54,309 nucleotides of DNA from an uncultured Lachnospiraceae bacterium. GTDB lineage: Bacteria; Bacillota; Clostridia; Lachnospirales; Lachnospiraceae. Where the stretch lies: positions 1 through 54,309 of the forward strand of contig CALWRQ010000005.1 in the NCBI GenBank assembly GCA_944383965.1, written 5' to 3'. Shown one piece after another: positions 1-9,539 of this stretch; the first letter of the stretch is position 1; every line of letters starts with the position of its first letter. Both the position numbers and the translations under genes were made by a program. The notes below the pieces were generated by a model that was not told the origin of the DNA, did no database searches, and worked only from the letters and a program-made list of their open reading frames with translations.

Positions 1-87
1 GAAATAATGTTATTGTTAATAACTTTATCAATGATCATATCGATATTTCACCGGTTCCCTTCCCAGCCAGACTTTATGGTAACAAAA

Positions 88-147
88 AAAACCAGCATTT
101 ATAAGAGCAGTCAGAGAACTTCCCTCCTCTCTCATAAATCTGGTTTT
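88..147. terminator. Imperfect hairpin with A/T tails on both sides
   Basis: Arms at about 88-107 and 129-147 pair with single mismatches (AAAACCAG/ATTTAT/AGAG against CTCT/ATAAAT/TGGTTTT). A-run and T-run flanks suggest a bidirectional terminator for a gene outside the window. Confidence 0.4.
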
Positions 148-338
148 GCCTGCCTGACAGTAACAACCCAAATCAATTCAATTGATGTGTTCATCATATC
201 AGGATTTATAAAAATAGTCAATAGGATTTAAAGGTTTTTTTTATTTTTTGTTCACATTGTTTATTTATTTTTTATAAACCGGGAGCATTCTTTTTCCGGT
301 TGGTTCCTCCGTCATCAGAATGCCCTGAAACGGCAAAA

Positions 339-367
339 GGGCGCTCCGGCTTTCTGCCGGAACGCCC
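339..367 (-). terminator. Rho-independent terminator of the Nudix gene
   Basis: A GC-rich stem of about 12 bp (GGGCGTTCCGGC pairing with GCCGGAGCGCCC, one G-U) with a 5-nt loop is followed on the minus strand by TTTT. It lies 8 bp past the Nudix stop codon. Confidence 0.8.
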
Positions 368-374
368 GATCTGT

Positions 375-827
375 TTAGAAGTACTTCTTAGATCCCCATA
401 GGTTGCTCTTTTTCAAATCCAGGTATTCATTATAGGCTTTTTCCAGAATCTGCTTCTCATTGGAAAATTTCAGCAGATGATAAGCCTCATAAAATTTGTA
501 ATAACCGGAATCCACAAAGTATTCTTCCCGTTGTGGTTTGCTGTAGTAGCTGTCTGCCATCATCAAATACCAGTGCACATCCTTTTCCACCATATCATGG
601 GGAGTGGCAAATGAATACTGGCTCTTCCCGATATATTTGATAATGGACGCAGAGACACCGGTCTCTTCCTTCACTTCCCTCAGAGCCGTCTCCTTAAAAT
701 CCTCACCTTCCTCTACAGTTCCCTTTGGCAAAACCCATCCTTCATACTTGTTCTTGTAATTCTTATACAAAACCAGAATCTTACCGCGAAAAATAACCAC
801 ACCGCCACAGCTCGTTGCCTCAATCAT
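375..827 (-). CDS. Nudix hydrolase
   Basis: A 150-residue Nudix-fold pyrophosphohydrolase, acting on a nucleoside-diphosphate-linked substrate that cannot be named from sequence. The Nudix box (GX5EX7REUXEEXGU) is complete at about residues 36-58, with core ALREVKEETGV, so the metal-binding glutamates are present. The protein has the usual length for a single-domain Nudix enzyme. The ATG at 827 is chosen because AGGAGG lies 8 nt upstream; an in-frame TTG two codons earlier sits too close to it. The gene has its own promoter in the 63-bp gap after the molybdoenzyme gene and its own terminator, so it is probably monocistronic. Confidence 0.9.
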   Translation of the reverse strand: MIEATSCGGVVIFRGKILVLYKNYKNKYEGWVLPKGTVEEGEDFKETALREVKEETGVSASIIKYIGKSQYSFATPHDMVEKDVHWYLMMADSYYSKPQREEYFVDSGYYKFYEAYHLLKFSNEKQILEKAYNEYLDLKKSNLWGSKKYF

Positions 828-865
828 ATGCAATGCCTCCTGATGGGTGTATTAAGACTGGTTTC

Positions 866-894
866 AGTATAACTCATTTACCCTCAGGTTTCAA
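866..894 (-). promoter_or_regulatory. Sigma-A type promoter for the Nudix gene
   Basis: Minus-strand TTGAAA (889-894), 17-bp spacer, TATACT (866-871). It lies about 35 bp upstream of the Nudix start and overlaps the last codons of the upstream gene. Confidence 0.65.
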
Positions 895-3182
895 CCCTTC
901 CCGTTCATTCCACGGTATACCTTTTCTGCCGTAATGGGCAGCTCACGGATATAGACTCCCGAAGCATGGGCCACAGCGCTGGCAATGGCCGGAGACGGGG
1001 TGTTGATCACTACTTCTCCGATGGATTTAGCTCCGAAAGGCCCGGTCTTTTCATAGCTGCTTTCAAATTCCACCCGGATCGGACATACATCCTGTCTGCT
1101 GGGGATCTTGTACTGCATCAGGGAATTTTCATAAAGCTGTCCCTTGGGAGAATAGGTAATATCCTCGTAGAGCGCCATGCCGATTCCCTGAGCCAGACCT
1201 CCTTCTGTCTGGATCCTGGTCAGATTGGGATTTAAGGGAGTTCCGCAGTCCACAACGGCCGCATAATCCAGCAGCTCCACTGCTCCAGTTTCCATGTCCA
1301 CTTCCACCTCAGCCATTCCTACCATGAACGGCGGCGGAGAAGACGGAGACGTGTTGGATTCCGTCACTTCCAGCGCATATCCGTTGCTGCACATGGCTCG
1401 GTTCCCAATATCTCTCAGGCTGATCTCTGCCGAACCATCCAGACGGTACACCCGTTTTCCGTCAAATTCCACTTCATCCACGGACGAATTCAGATATTCC
1501 GCTCCTTTTTCCATGATCTTTTCAATCATGGAATCACAGGTCTTCACTACCGCTCCTCCCGTAAGGTAGGCCGTGCTGGACGCGTAGGATCCGGAATCAT
1601 AGGGAGATACATCCGTATCCACTCCGTGAACCACAATATTATCCAGGTCACAGCACAGGCAGTCTGCAGCCACCTGAGCCAGAGTGGTATCGCAGCCTGT
1701 TCCCATATCAGCCGCTCCGATCAGCAGGCTGTAAAATCCGTCATCATTGAGCTTCAGAGTGGCGGACCCCACATCCAGTCCGGCAATGGCAGACCCCTGC
1801 ATGGACATAGCCACACCTACTCCCCTTACCTTTCCGTTGCCCATATCTTTTGCCGGGAATTTTTCGTCCCAGCCAAACAGTTCCTTCGCTCTGGCCATGC
1901 ACCGGTCCAGAGCACAGCTGTTTGCCACCTCTCCGTAATATGCAGGCATTACATTTCCTTCCCGCACCATGTTCTTTTCTCGCAGCTTGACCGGATCCAT
2001 GTGAAGCATATCCGCCAGTTCATTCACTGCTGATTCTACTGCAAACAGCCCCTGAGTGGCCCCGTAGCCCCGGTAAGCGCCCGCAGACATGCGGTTTGTA
2101 TAGACCACATCATAAGTAAACCGGAAGGCCTCCGCATTGCCGTACAGCGGGATGGATTTATGACCGGACAGACCCACGGTAGTCGGTCCGTGCTCTCCGT
2201 AAGCTCCCGTATTTGACAGGGTATAGAGATCAATGGCCTTGATCATTCCGTCTTTATCTGCTCCGAGCCGCACTTTTACTTCCATTTCATGGCGGGGGGA
2301 AGAAGCAATCTGGGATTCGTACCGGCTGTAAATGATCTTCGCCGGTCTTCCCGTAAGCCAGGTCACAATGGCCGGATAGACTTCTGCCACCACCGTCTGT
2401 TTGGCCCCGAAGCCTCCGCCGATCCTGGGTTTGATCACACGCACCTTTGCCTTGGGAATATCCAGAGCATGAGCAATGATCCTTCTCACATGGAAGGGCA
2501 CCTGCGTAGAGGCGGTAACCACCAGTCTTCCATAGGGATCCATAGTGGTAAATGCCCGGAAGGTCTCCATCATTGCCTGCTGATTCGCTTTGGTATGATA
2601 CGTACGTTCCACCACATAATCACAGGTTTTCAGCACAGCCTCCACGTTCCCGTCTTTTTCGCAGCCGGAGGCGCATAAATTTCTCTTGTTGTCTGCTCCC
2701 ACCGGGCACAGACTCTTCCAGTCTTCCTCCGGATGAACCAGGATCGGATTGTCTTTTGCCGTCCGGAAATCCAGCACCGGCTCCAGTACCTGATAGCTGA
2801 CCTTGATCATCCGCAGAGCCCGGTCTACGGCCTCTTCCGTTTCTCCCGCCACGATGGCGACCGCATCTCCCACAAAGCGCACCCTCCGGTCCAGGATCAG
2901 ACGGTCATAAGGGCTTGGCTCCGGATAACTCTGTCCTGCCATGGTAAAACGGTTTCCCGGTACATCCTTCCAGGTCAGTACTGTAACGATTCCCGGCACC
3001 TTCTTTGCACCTTCCGTGCGGATTTCCTCCACAAGGGCATGCGCATGGGGACTGCGCAGCACTTTTACCACCAGACAGTCTCTGGGGGCAATATCGTCTG
3101 TATATACGGGTTTTCCCGTCACCAGCGCCATGGCGTCTTTTTTCATCACCGGGCTTCCTACGATTTTAGCGGTTCTCTCCAT
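891..3182 (-). CDS. Xanthine dehydrogenase family, molybdenum-binding subunit
   Basis: The 763-residue large subunit of a three-subunit molybdenum hydroxylase (xanthine dehydrogenase/aldehyde oxidase family). It would hydroxylate a heterocycle or aldehyde at a molybdopterin centre. Family motifs include the N-terminal GKPVYTDDI region, IGGGFGAKQ for cofactor binding, and GAKSIGEVV near the C-terminus, which carries the expected catalytic glutamate. Length is normal for the split bacterial form. It overlaps the 2Fe-2S subunit gene by 17 bp and has a GGGGGAG ribosome site. Order FAD, FeS, Mo on one strand indicates an operon. No cofactor maturation or XdhC-type sulfuration gene is adjacent, so the substrate remains unknown; purine dehydrogenase is one possibility. 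Confidence 0.92.
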   Translation of the reverse strand: MERTAKIVGSPVMKKDAMALVTGKPVYTDDIAPRDCLVVKVLRSPHAHALVEEIRTEGAKKVPGIVTVLTWKDVPGNRFTMAGQSYPEPSPYDRLILDRRVRFVGDAVAIVAGETEEAVDRALRMIKVSYQVLEPVLDFRTAKDNPILVHPEEDWKSLCPVGADNKRNLCASGCEKDGNVEAVLKTCDYVVERTYHTKANQQAMMETFRAFTTMDPYGRLVVTASTQVPFHVRRIIAHALDIPKAKVRVIKPRIGGGFGAKQTVVAEVYPAIVTWLTGRPAKIIYSRYESQIASSPRHEMEVKVRLGADKDGMIKAIDLYTLSNTGAYGEHGPTTVGLSGHKSIPLYGNAEAFRFTYDVVYTNRMSAGAYRGYGATQGLFAVESAVNELADMLHMDPVKLREKNMVREGNVMPAYYGEVANSCALDRCMARAKELFGWDEKFPAKDMGNGKVRGVGVAMSMQGSAIAGLDVGSATLKLNDDGFYSLLIGAADMGTGCDTTLAQVAADCLCCDLDNIVVHGVDTDVSPYDSGSYASSTAYLTGGAVVKTCDSMIEKIMEKGAEYLNSSVDEVEFDGKRVYRLDGSAEISLRDIGNRAMCSNGYALEVTESNTSPSSPPPFMVGMAEVEVDMETGAVELLDYAAVVDCGTPLNPNLTRIQTEGGLAQGIGMALYEDITYSPKGQLYENSLMQYKIPSRQDVCPIRVEFESSYEKTGPFGAKSIGEVVINTPSPAIASAVAHASGVYIRELPITAEKVYRGMNGKG

Positions 3183-3642
3183 TCGTCTCTCCCCCTTTTC
3201 TGTTCAGATAATTTCTGATGGCACGCAGCTGGCCCATATATCCGGTGCAGCGGCACAGATTTCCGGCCAGGTATTCTTTGATTTCCTCTTCAGACGGATT
3301 GGAAAGCTCCCGCTCCATAGCCAGTACATTCATAATCAGGCCCGGACTGCAGAAACCGCACTGTTCCGCACCTTCCTCCGCAAGGTAGGAGCCAAATGCC
3401 TCTGCCTCCGCAGCCACTCCCTCCAGGGTAGTGACTGTTCTTCCGTCCGCTCTGGCTGCCAGCGTGGAGCAGGAAAGGACCGGCTTTCCGTCCAGCCATA
3501 CGGTGCAGAGACCGCAGTTTGCCGTCTCACATCCCCGTTTTACGCTCCAGCACCCCTGTGCCCGTACGAAATCCAGCAAAAGCTCGTCCGGCCGGATCTG
3601 TGCTTTTATTTTTTTCCCGTTTAAAATCAGATTGATCTCCAT
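3166..3642 (-). CDS. Xanthine dehydrogenase family, 2Fe-2S subunit
   Basis: The 158-residue small electron-transfer subunit carrying two [2Fe-2S] clusters. The N-terminal plant-ferredoxin-like cluster has the pattern CETANCGLCTVW followed by a later Cys (about residues 38-60). The C-terminal helical domain has CGFCSPG and CRCTG. All eight expected cysteines appear present. It passes electrons from the molybdenum centre to the FAD subunit. The start at 3642 follows AAAGGAGG. The gene begins 3 bp after the FAD subunit gene ends and overlaps the molybdenum subunit gene, so the three are probably translationally coupled. Confidence 0.93.
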   Translation of the reverse strand: MEINLILNGKKIKAQIRPDELLLDFVRAQGCWSVKRGCETANCGLCTVWLDGKPVLSCSTLAARADGRTVTTLEGVAAEAEAFGSYLAEEGAEQCGFCSPGLIMNVLAMERELSNPSEEEIKEYLAGNLCRCTGYMGQLRAIRNYLNRKGGETNGENR

Positions 3643-3645
3643 TGA

Positions 3646-4416
3646 TTAAGCCTCCTTTCCCAGCTCTTTCGCCAGGCGTCTGATATATACTTCTGCCAGA
3701 TGAGCCCGGTACTCAGCGCTCCCTCTCAGATTGCTGCCATAGGAAAAACAGGCCGCCGCTTCCCTGGCCAGTTCTTCCGCAGTCTTTCCCGTTCCGTCCA
3801 GGCAGATGTATTCCGCCTTTTCCGGTCTGGCTCCCACAGCGATCCGCCAGCTGTCCGCTTTTCTGGAAACCGCACAGGCAATCACCGGAAAATCCGTCTT
3901 CGTATTGCGCTGAGATGCATAGGCCGCCTGTCTTTTGTCTTTTTTTACGATGATCTTTACCACAACATCGCGGGTATAGGGCATCCGGGCAAATTCCCCA
4001 AGAGGAATCCGTCCGCCTTTATAAAGCTCTACATAAGTATCCAGAGCCAGCAGGCAGGTCAGCACATCGGAAAATCCGTATCTTCCGTATACACTGCCTC
4101 CTACGGTAGCACCGTTGCGGAACTGCACTCCCACAATATGGCGCACGCTCTCCCTGAATACACCTCCGAATTCCCTTTCCAGGCCCGGATCCAGTTCTAT
4201 CTGACGCAGGGTACACATACATCCGACGGAAAACTCCTCCTCTGATTCCTCTATCTGATCCAGTCCCAGACCGGACAGATCAATAATCGTGCCTTTCTGT
4301 CCGTTTCCCATTTTGAGCCACATCATTCCGCCGGCAATCACATTGGCCCGCTTCTGATTCAGCTCCCAGGCCTCCTCCAGACTGTTTACTTTCACATACT
4401 CTCTTGCGCTGAACAT
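3646..4416 (-). CDS. Xanthine dehydrogenase family, FAD-binding subunit
   Basis: A 256-residue FAD-binding subunit (CO dehydrogenase flavoprotein/XdhB-like). The flavin-binding motif appears as VIAGGMMWL near residue 26, and a second at about residues 99-110 (RNGATVGGSVYG). It accepts electrons from the 2Fe-2S subunit. The start is supported by GAGGAGG 7-8 nt upstream. It is the first gene of the molybdoenzyme set and lies only 30 bp after pbpA, so it may be read from the ftsW-pbpA transcript unless a promoter is hidden inside pbpA. Confidence 0.9.
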   Translation of the reverse strand: MFSAREYVKVNSLEEAWELNQKRANVIAGGMMWLKMGNGQKGTIIDLSGLGLDQIEESEEEFSVGCMCTLRQIELDPGLEREFGGVFRESVRHIVGVQFRNGATVGGSVYGRYGFSDVLTCLLALDTYVELYKGGRIPLGEFARMPYTRDVVVKIIVKKDKRQAAYASQRNTKTDFPVIACAVSRKADSWRIAVGARPEKAEYICLDGTGKTAEELAREAAACFSYGSNLRGSAEYRAHLAEVYIRRLAKELGKEA

Positions 4417-4446
4417 TTTCTAACCTCCTCTGTTTTCTTCCCTCTG

Positions 4447-5874
4447 TCATTCGGAAAAATAAGCATCAAAAATTCCTCTGGCTATGGGGGCTGCGGCTTT
4501 TCCTCCGGAGCCTCCTTCCTCCACGATCACAGTCACGGCAATTTGCGGGGCCTCTGCCGGAGCGAACCCTGTAAACCAGGCATGGGTCTCTCTTCCGGTC
4601 TCGAACTCAGCAGAGCCCGTTTTTCCTGCTGCCGTATAGGCGTCTGTACGCAGGGCAGATCCCGTCCCCTCCGTTACAACCCTGCTCATGAACTGTGTCA
4701 GGGAGGCAGCTTCTTCTGCACTGATCAGCTTTCCCCAGGAAGACGGCATGAATTTTTTGACCTCCTGTCCTCCGGCATTCTCCACATGGTCCACGAAATA
4801 CGGCTTCATCAGAGTACCTCCGTTGGCTATTGCCGCAGTGATCAGAAGCTGATGTATGGGCGTAACCTGGGTCTTTCCCTGGCCGATTGCTGTCTGAAGA
4901 ATCTCCCAGGTATCCCCATCCTCTGTCATGGAAAACGAACTTCTGCTGTAGGAAAGGGACAGGGGAAGCTCCTGATTATACAGCATTTCTTCCGTAAGGG
5001 TCCGAAATTTTCCCTTATCCAGTTCCAGGCCGATCTGTGCAAACGCTCCATTGCAGGAATTGGCAAAAGCCTGCATCAGGTCCTGACTGCCGTGGGCCTC
5101 TCCATGGTAGCACTGTATGGTATATTCTCCGTTTTCATAGAGCCCGTCACAGTCAAAATGAAATTCTTCCCAGTCATCGGGATGTTCCCGCAGATATTCC
5201 AGCAGGGTAAGGATCTTAAAGGTAGAGCCCGGGGCATAGAGTCCCTGAGTCGCCCTGTTCAGCAGTCTCGCCTCTCCTTCTTCATCCGCGGTCAGTCGCT
5301 CCCAGTCCTCTGCAATGGTATTGGGATCATAGTCCGGCTTGGACACCATGGCAAGGATTTTTCCCGTATCCGGCTCCATTGCCACCACTGCGCCCCGTCT
5401 GTCTCCCAGAAGATCATAGGCTGTCTGCTGAAGGTTTGAATCCAGGGTTGTAACTACATTATCTCCCAGATTTTTAATGCCGGAAAACTGGTTGAACACC
5501 TGCTCTGCCAGATTCACATGGGAAGTAAGCAGATAAAAGTTGTTCAGAGATTCCAGCCCCGTTCTTCCTTTCCCCGTATACCCGACCACATGGGCATAAA
5601 GGGACCCGAACGGATATTCCCTCCGTTCCGTACCATCTTCCGATGTCACCGTTCTGGCCAGAATCTGTCCGTCCGAGCTTTGTATCTCTCCGCGGACCAC
5701 CCGCTCTGAAAGCAGATCCACTCTTGGATTATAGGCGTTGTTAATCACGCCTCCGCTTTCAAACTGGAGAAAATACCCCAGATAAAGGAGCATGCAGACA
5801 AACACTCCCGATACCACATAGGCCAGTCTTAAAATATTTCTGTTAGCATTAGGATTGGGATTCGTTTTCTTCAT
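4447..5874 (-). CDS. pbpA: Class B penicillin-binding protein (transpeptidase)
   Basis: A 475-residue membrane-anchored D,D-transpeptidase that cross-links peptidoglycan. One N-terminal membrane segment (about residues 18-38) precedes a short non-catalytic region and the transpeptidase domain. The three active-site motifs are intact: STFK (nucleophile Ser), SCN, and KTGS. It is shorter than PBP2/FtsI because the N-terminal pedestal is reduced, as in the PbpA group encoded beside an FtsW/RodA partner. That pairing is present here, since its start lies inside the end of the upstream SEDS gene. Several ATGs cluster at the start; 5874 is preferred for spacing to AGAGG, while 5889 is possible. The symbol follows the PbpA group. 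Confidence 0.88.
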   Translation of the reverse strand: MKKTNPNPNANRNILRLAYVVSGVFVCMLLYLGYFLQFESGGVINNAYNPRVDLLSERVVRGEIQSSDGQILARTVTSEDGTERREYPFGSLYAHVVGYTGKGRTGLESLNNFYLLTSHVNLAEQVFNQFSGIKNLGDNVVTTLDSNLQQTAYDLLGDRRGAVVAMEPDTGKILAMVSKPDYDPNTIAEDWERLTADEEGEARLLNRATQGLYAPGSTFKILTLLEYLREHPDDWEEFHFDCDGLYENGEYTIQCYHGEAHGSQDLMQAFANSCNGAFAQIGLELDKGKFRTLTEEMLYNQELPLSLSYSRSSFSMTEDGDTWEILQTAIGQGKTQVTPIHQLLITAAIANGGTLMKPYFVDHVENAGGQEVKKFMPSSWGKLISAEEAASLTQFMSRVVTEGTGSALRTDAYTAAGKTGSAEFETGRETHAWFTGFAPAEAPQIAVTVIVEEGGSGGKAAAPIARGIFDAYFSE

Positions 5875-7183
5875 CATCTTCCTCTTCATTTCTCTTCAAA
5901 ATGTACAGTCCCTGGATCACAGAAAACAGTATAAACGTTCCCACCATCGAGCTTCCTCCGTAGCTGACCAGCGGAAGCGTCATTCCGGTAAGGGGGATGA
6001 ATTTCACAGCCCCTCCCACCGTCAGAAAGACCTGTATGATATATTCGCAGCCCAGGCCAAAAGCGATCAGTTTGTAGAACATGGCCTGCATTCTGGTAGC
6101 GATCATCATAAACTGAAGAAAACAGCCCAGACAGATCAGGATCAGGCAGATGGCAAACAGTCCTCCAAGCTCCTCTCCTATGGCGGAAATCATAAAGTCT
6201 TTCTCCACCACGGGAATTTTCCCCGGGAGTCCCTGGTCCAGTCCCATTCCCATCCATCCTCCCGTTCCCATGGCAAAAAGGGACTGGGCAATCTGATAGC
6301 CTTTATTCGCCACATCCGACCAGGGATCCAGCCAGGCGGCCACCCTGGTCTGCACATGGGGAAACAGAGCGTATGCCCCTGCTGACGCAAGGCATCCCGC
6401 TCCCAGGCCGGCCGTCAGATACAGCCATTTTCCCGTAGCCACAAACAGCATAAACAGATAGGTCAGGAAAAAGATCAGCCCGTTTCCCAGATCTTTGGAC
6501 AGTACCAGTACCAGTACATGAGCAGCTGCCATAGCCGTAGTCACCGCCACGGACCGGAAATCCGTCGACCGGTAAAACATGGTCGCTACAAAAAACACAT
6601 AACTGATTTTTACGAATTCTGTCGGCTGAAGGCTGATGCCTCCCAGTTCAAGGGTCATCTTCGCCCCATAGCTTGTCACTCCCGCCACACAGACCGTCAG
6701 GAGAAGAGCGAGGCCTGCTCCTCCGTATATCCAGGGAATTCTGGACAGCTGCCATACCCGGTCTATGATAAAGGGAATGATCCAGGAAATAACGGCTGCC
6801 GCTGCCGCAATGACAAACTGCCTCACAGCTTTTTCCATATCCAGGCGGGCCAGCATGAGAAATCCCACGCTCAGCAGCAGGCAGACATTATTCAGCAGCA
6901 GCCTGGAAATATTCCGGTAAAACACCCGGGACAATCCGAGATAAAAAGCAAAAAACAGTACCTGAGCACCGTAAAATACCAGAATCTTTTCCTCTCCCCT
7001 GCTTAAGTAAAGAGAAAGGAAGCCCAGAAAATGGATCAGAAACATCGCCCCATTCTGTTTTCTGCACAGTTTCAGCTTCCTGAAGTCATACTTCTCTCCG
7101 AAAAAGCGAAAATTCAGATAGGCATAATAAATCATCAGGAAGATCATCAGGTATTTGGAACCTTCTAATATCAGTGTTGTCAA
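5849..7183 (-). CDS. SEDS peptidoglycan polymerase (FtsW/RodA/SpoVE family)
   Basis: A 444-residue multi-pass membrane glycosyltransferase of the SEDS family, which polymerises lipid II and works with a class B PBP. About ten hydrophobic segments run along the protein. Family signatures are visible in the second half: GNGLIFFLTY, the extracytoplasmic loop MGLDQGLPGKIPVVEKDFM, and the C-terminal GMTLPLVSYGGSSM motif. The best start is a TTG at 7183 with AGGTG 5 nt upstream; the first in-frame ATG would remove part of membrane helix 1. It overlaps pbpA, consistent with a SEDS-bPBP pair. FtsW, RodA and SpoVE cannot be told apart from sequence alone. Confidence 0.9.
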   Translation of the reverse strand: MTTLILEGSKYLMIFLMIYYAYLNFRFFGEKYDFRKLKLCRKQNGAMFLIHFLGFLSLYLSRGEEKILVFYGAQVLFFAFYLGLSRVFYRNISRLLLNNVCLLLSVGFLMLARLDMEKAVRQFVIAAAAAVISWIIPFIIDRVWQLSRIPWIYGGAGLALLLTVCVAGVTSYGAKMTLELGGISLQPTEFVKISYVFFVATMFYRSTDFRSVAVTTAMAAAHVLVLVLSKDLGNGLIFFLTYLFMLFVATGKWLYLTAGLGAGCLASAGAYALFPHVQTRVAAWLDPWSDVANKGYQIAQSLFAMGTGGWMGMGLDQGLPGKIPVVEKDFMISAIGEELGGLFAICLILICLGCFLQFMMIATRMQAMFYKLIAFGLGCEYIIQVFLTVGGAVKFIPLTGMTLPLVSYGGSSMVGTFILFSVIQGLYILKRNEEEDDEENESQS

Positions 7184-7204
7184 GCTCTCACCTATTCTTT
7201 ATTT

Positions 7205-9412
7205 TTATTCTACGCCTCTTTTAAAATGTCCTCTCGTAAATTCACCCGGCAGAGAGGCTTCTTTCCCCCGCAAAAAACTTTCTGCGAAGGACTGCGTGAT
7301 CTTTACGGCTTCCTCCGGTTCCTCCCAGGTAAACTGCAGCCTCAGGGCTGCCGGATTCAGTCCTCCTGCCCTGCGCTCCTGTCCCAGCAGAGAAAGCGGA
7401 GCCGTATTATAGATGATGTTGCAGCAGAAACGGCAGCAGTTTCTCACGGTGAATTCCTTTCCCAGACGGTCCTTCAGCTTCAGGATTCCTGTTCTGCGGT
7501 CACAGCCGGAAACGGTTCTTCTGATGCACTGAGCGGAAACCATTACAGGAAGATATCCGTAAACAACCAGTTCTTCTTCTCTGCCGTCCAGACCTGACAG
7601 CTCGCTGCCGTTCAGTTCCAGCGGATAGGTCAGCCCGTCCGCTCCCAGGTTTCTCATCACATCCTGGGCTTTTCTGTTGCAGGTATACAGGCAGCTGTCA
7701 AATATCAGCCGTCCTGTGTACCCCATCTCTTCCCTCAGAAAAAGGATCTCTTCCGCCGAGCGGATCAGACAGCCGTCAAAGCCTGCCTGCAAAAAGGATT
7801 CCCATTCCTTTCGGAAATACTCCTCTTCCCGTTTTCTGAAAATCTGCGGAAAGCTTAAAAAACATTCCTTGCCCTTTTCCCGGCAGACCAGCGCCAGCTC
7901 TTTCCAGCATTCCGCCCCGATCTGACAGGAATCCACATAGATTCTGGAAATATCAGGATGTTTCACCAGCTCCCGGATCACATCCCCTCTCTCTGCCATG
8001 GCAGTGAGCACCGCCTTCTGCCCGCTGCGGTCATTTCTGTCCGTCTTCTCTTCCGTCCGGGGAATTCCTCCCTCCCTCCGGTACTGCTTGAATACCGCCT
8101 CTTCCAGCATTGTAAGGCCGGTCCTGCGCAACTCGTTCAGAGCCTGAACCGGAAGGAACGGCCTTCCTTCCATCTCCGCCTCAAGATGTCGGAATACGAA
8201 CGGAGTCCCTCCTGTTTTTCCGATCTGTTTCAGCAGTTTTTCTTCCGTAATCGGCTGGTTCAGCGCGCTCTGCGCTTCCTGGCCTTCTGCACGGACACAG
8301 ACCGGTCCCGCCAAGGGGTCCGTACTCAGACCGGGTGCCGAAAGAACCAGCTCGGCCGGAGCGTTTTCCTTTAAGATCACTTTTCCCTCCACCGGCTCCC
8401 GGCATTCTCCTTCCACGTAAGTCCGGTCCAGATAGTCAAACAGCTGCTGGTTTCCCTCGCGGAAAGCCGGTTTCTCCTTCAACGCCACCATATGGCGCCC
8501 GTTATGCTCTCTGTAATATCCGTCAGAAAATCCTCCCCGGTCAAACAGATCCAGAAGAAGGCGTTTATCCGACTCCTCCACATGGTATCCGCTGCGTCCT
8601 TCCTTCAGATAGCGGTCCACATATTTCCGATAGATGCTCACTACTCCAGCCGTATACCTGGGACTCTTCATCCGTCCTTCGATCTTCAGAGAATAAACTC
8701 CCGCCTCCAGAATATCCGGAATCAGATCCAGCGTACACAGATCTTTCAGGCTGAGAACGTATTTTTCATCCTTCTTATTTAACGTCTTTCCTTCCTGCCT
8801 GACTTCATACGGAAGGCGGCAGGTCTGAGCACATCGTCCGCGGTTTCCGCTTCTTCCTCCGATCAGACTGCTCATCAGGCACTGGCCGGAATAACAGTAA
8901 CAGAGGGCACCGTGAACAAAACTTTCAATCTCAATATCCACCTGATCCCGAATGCGCCGGATTTCCTCCAGAGAAAGCTCTCTGGCAGTCACAACCCGGC
9001 TGGCTCCCATTTCCTTCAGCAGCCTGGCACCATATACTCCCGTAATCGTCATCTGGGTGCTGGCATGAAGGGGAAGCAGGGGAAAATGCTCCTTCAGAAA
9101 AGCAAACACCCCCAGATCCTGGACGATCGCCGCATCCAGTCCCTGACGGTAAAAAGGATCCAGATAGTCAAACAGGCTTTCCAGCTCCTCTTCTTTCATC
9201 AGGGTATTCACCGTCATATACAGCCTGCGCCCGTGAATATGCACGTAATCAATTGCACGAAGCATGGCGTCTTCATCCAGGTTATTGGCATAGGCCCTGG
9301 CTCCGAACCGGCTTCCTCCGATATACACCGCGTCTGCTCCCGCACATACTGCGGCGGTCATGCTTTCATAGGAACCGGCAGGGGCCAGAATTTCCACTTT
9401 TTTATTTTCCAA
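7205..9412 (-). CDS. U32 family peptidase, RlhA/YhbU-like
   Basis: A 735-residue peptidase family U32 protein with the N-terminal ILAPAGS barrel start, ADAVYIGG, the family signature EIESFVHGALCYCYSGQC and CAQTCRLPY. The cysteines fit the Fe-S-linked U32 group that includes E. coli RlhA, an rRNA hydroxylation factor. A C-terminal DUF3656-like region follows. The start is taken as TTG at 9412 (MENKKVEILAPAGS), because GGAGG lies 6 nt upstream. An in-frame ATG at 9427 would overlap that ribosome site, and longer forms begin in low-quality sequence. It lies 127 bp downstream of zapA. Function in collagen degradation, as once proposed for this family, is not implied. Confidence 0.87.
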   Translation of the reverse strand: MENKKVEILAPAGSYESMTAAVCAGADAVYIGGSRFGARAYANNLDEDAMLRAIDYVHIHGRRLYMTVNTLMKEEELESLFDYLDPFYRQGLDAAIVQDLGVFAFLKEHFPLLPLHASTQMTITGVYGARLLKEMGASRVVTARELSLEEIRRIRDQVDIEIESFVHGALCYCYSGQCLMSSLIGGRSGNRGRCAQTCRLPYEVRQEGKTLNKKDEKYVLSLKDLCTLDLIPDILEAGVYSLKIEGRMKSPRYTAGVVSIYRKYVDRYLKEGRSGYHVEESDKRLLLDLFDRGGFSDGYYREHNGRHMVALKEKPAFREGNQQLFDYLDRTYVEGECREPVEGKVILKENAPAELVLSAPGLSTDPLAGPVCVRAEGQEAQSALNQPITEEKLLKQIGKTGGTPFVFRHLEAEMEGRPFLPVQALNELRRTGLTMLEEAVFKQYRREGGIPRTEEKTDRNDRSGQKAVLTAMAERGDVIRELVKHPDISRIYVDSCQIGAECWKELALVCREKGKECFLSFPQIFRKREEEYFRKEWESFLQAGFDGCLIRSAEEILFLREEMGYTGRLIFDSCLYTCNRKAQDVMRNLGADGLTYPLELNGSELSGLDGREEELVVYGYLPVMVSAQCIRRTVSGCDRRTGILKLKDRLGKEFTVRNCCRFCCNIIYNTAPLSLLGQERRAGGLNPAALRLQFTWEEPEEAVKITQSFAESFLRGKEASLPGEFTRGHFKRGVE

Positions 9413-9539
9413 ACCTCTCTCCTCCATAGGACTTCTGTCTGCCGCAGGGGCAGAATTTTTTATCCGGCAGGGCTTTTTGTCACGGCTCCTGCACAACAAA
9501 AAATGGAGATGCAGCCCATCGGCACCCCCATCCTGTCTC

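Larger units (their letters stand above)
1..374. other. AT-rich intergenic region, no supported gene
   Basis: No coding sequence is supported here. A short open frame at 7-231 has no ribosome site and no recognisable domain. The stretch is strongly AT-rich, especially 225-285. It holds two hairpins, listed separately: an imperfect one at 88-147 and the Nudix gene terminator at 339-367. Confidence 0.6.

Noticed and set aside
7-231. Short open frame at the left edge
   Set aside because: No ribosome site, AT-rich composition and it runs through a terminator-like hairpin.
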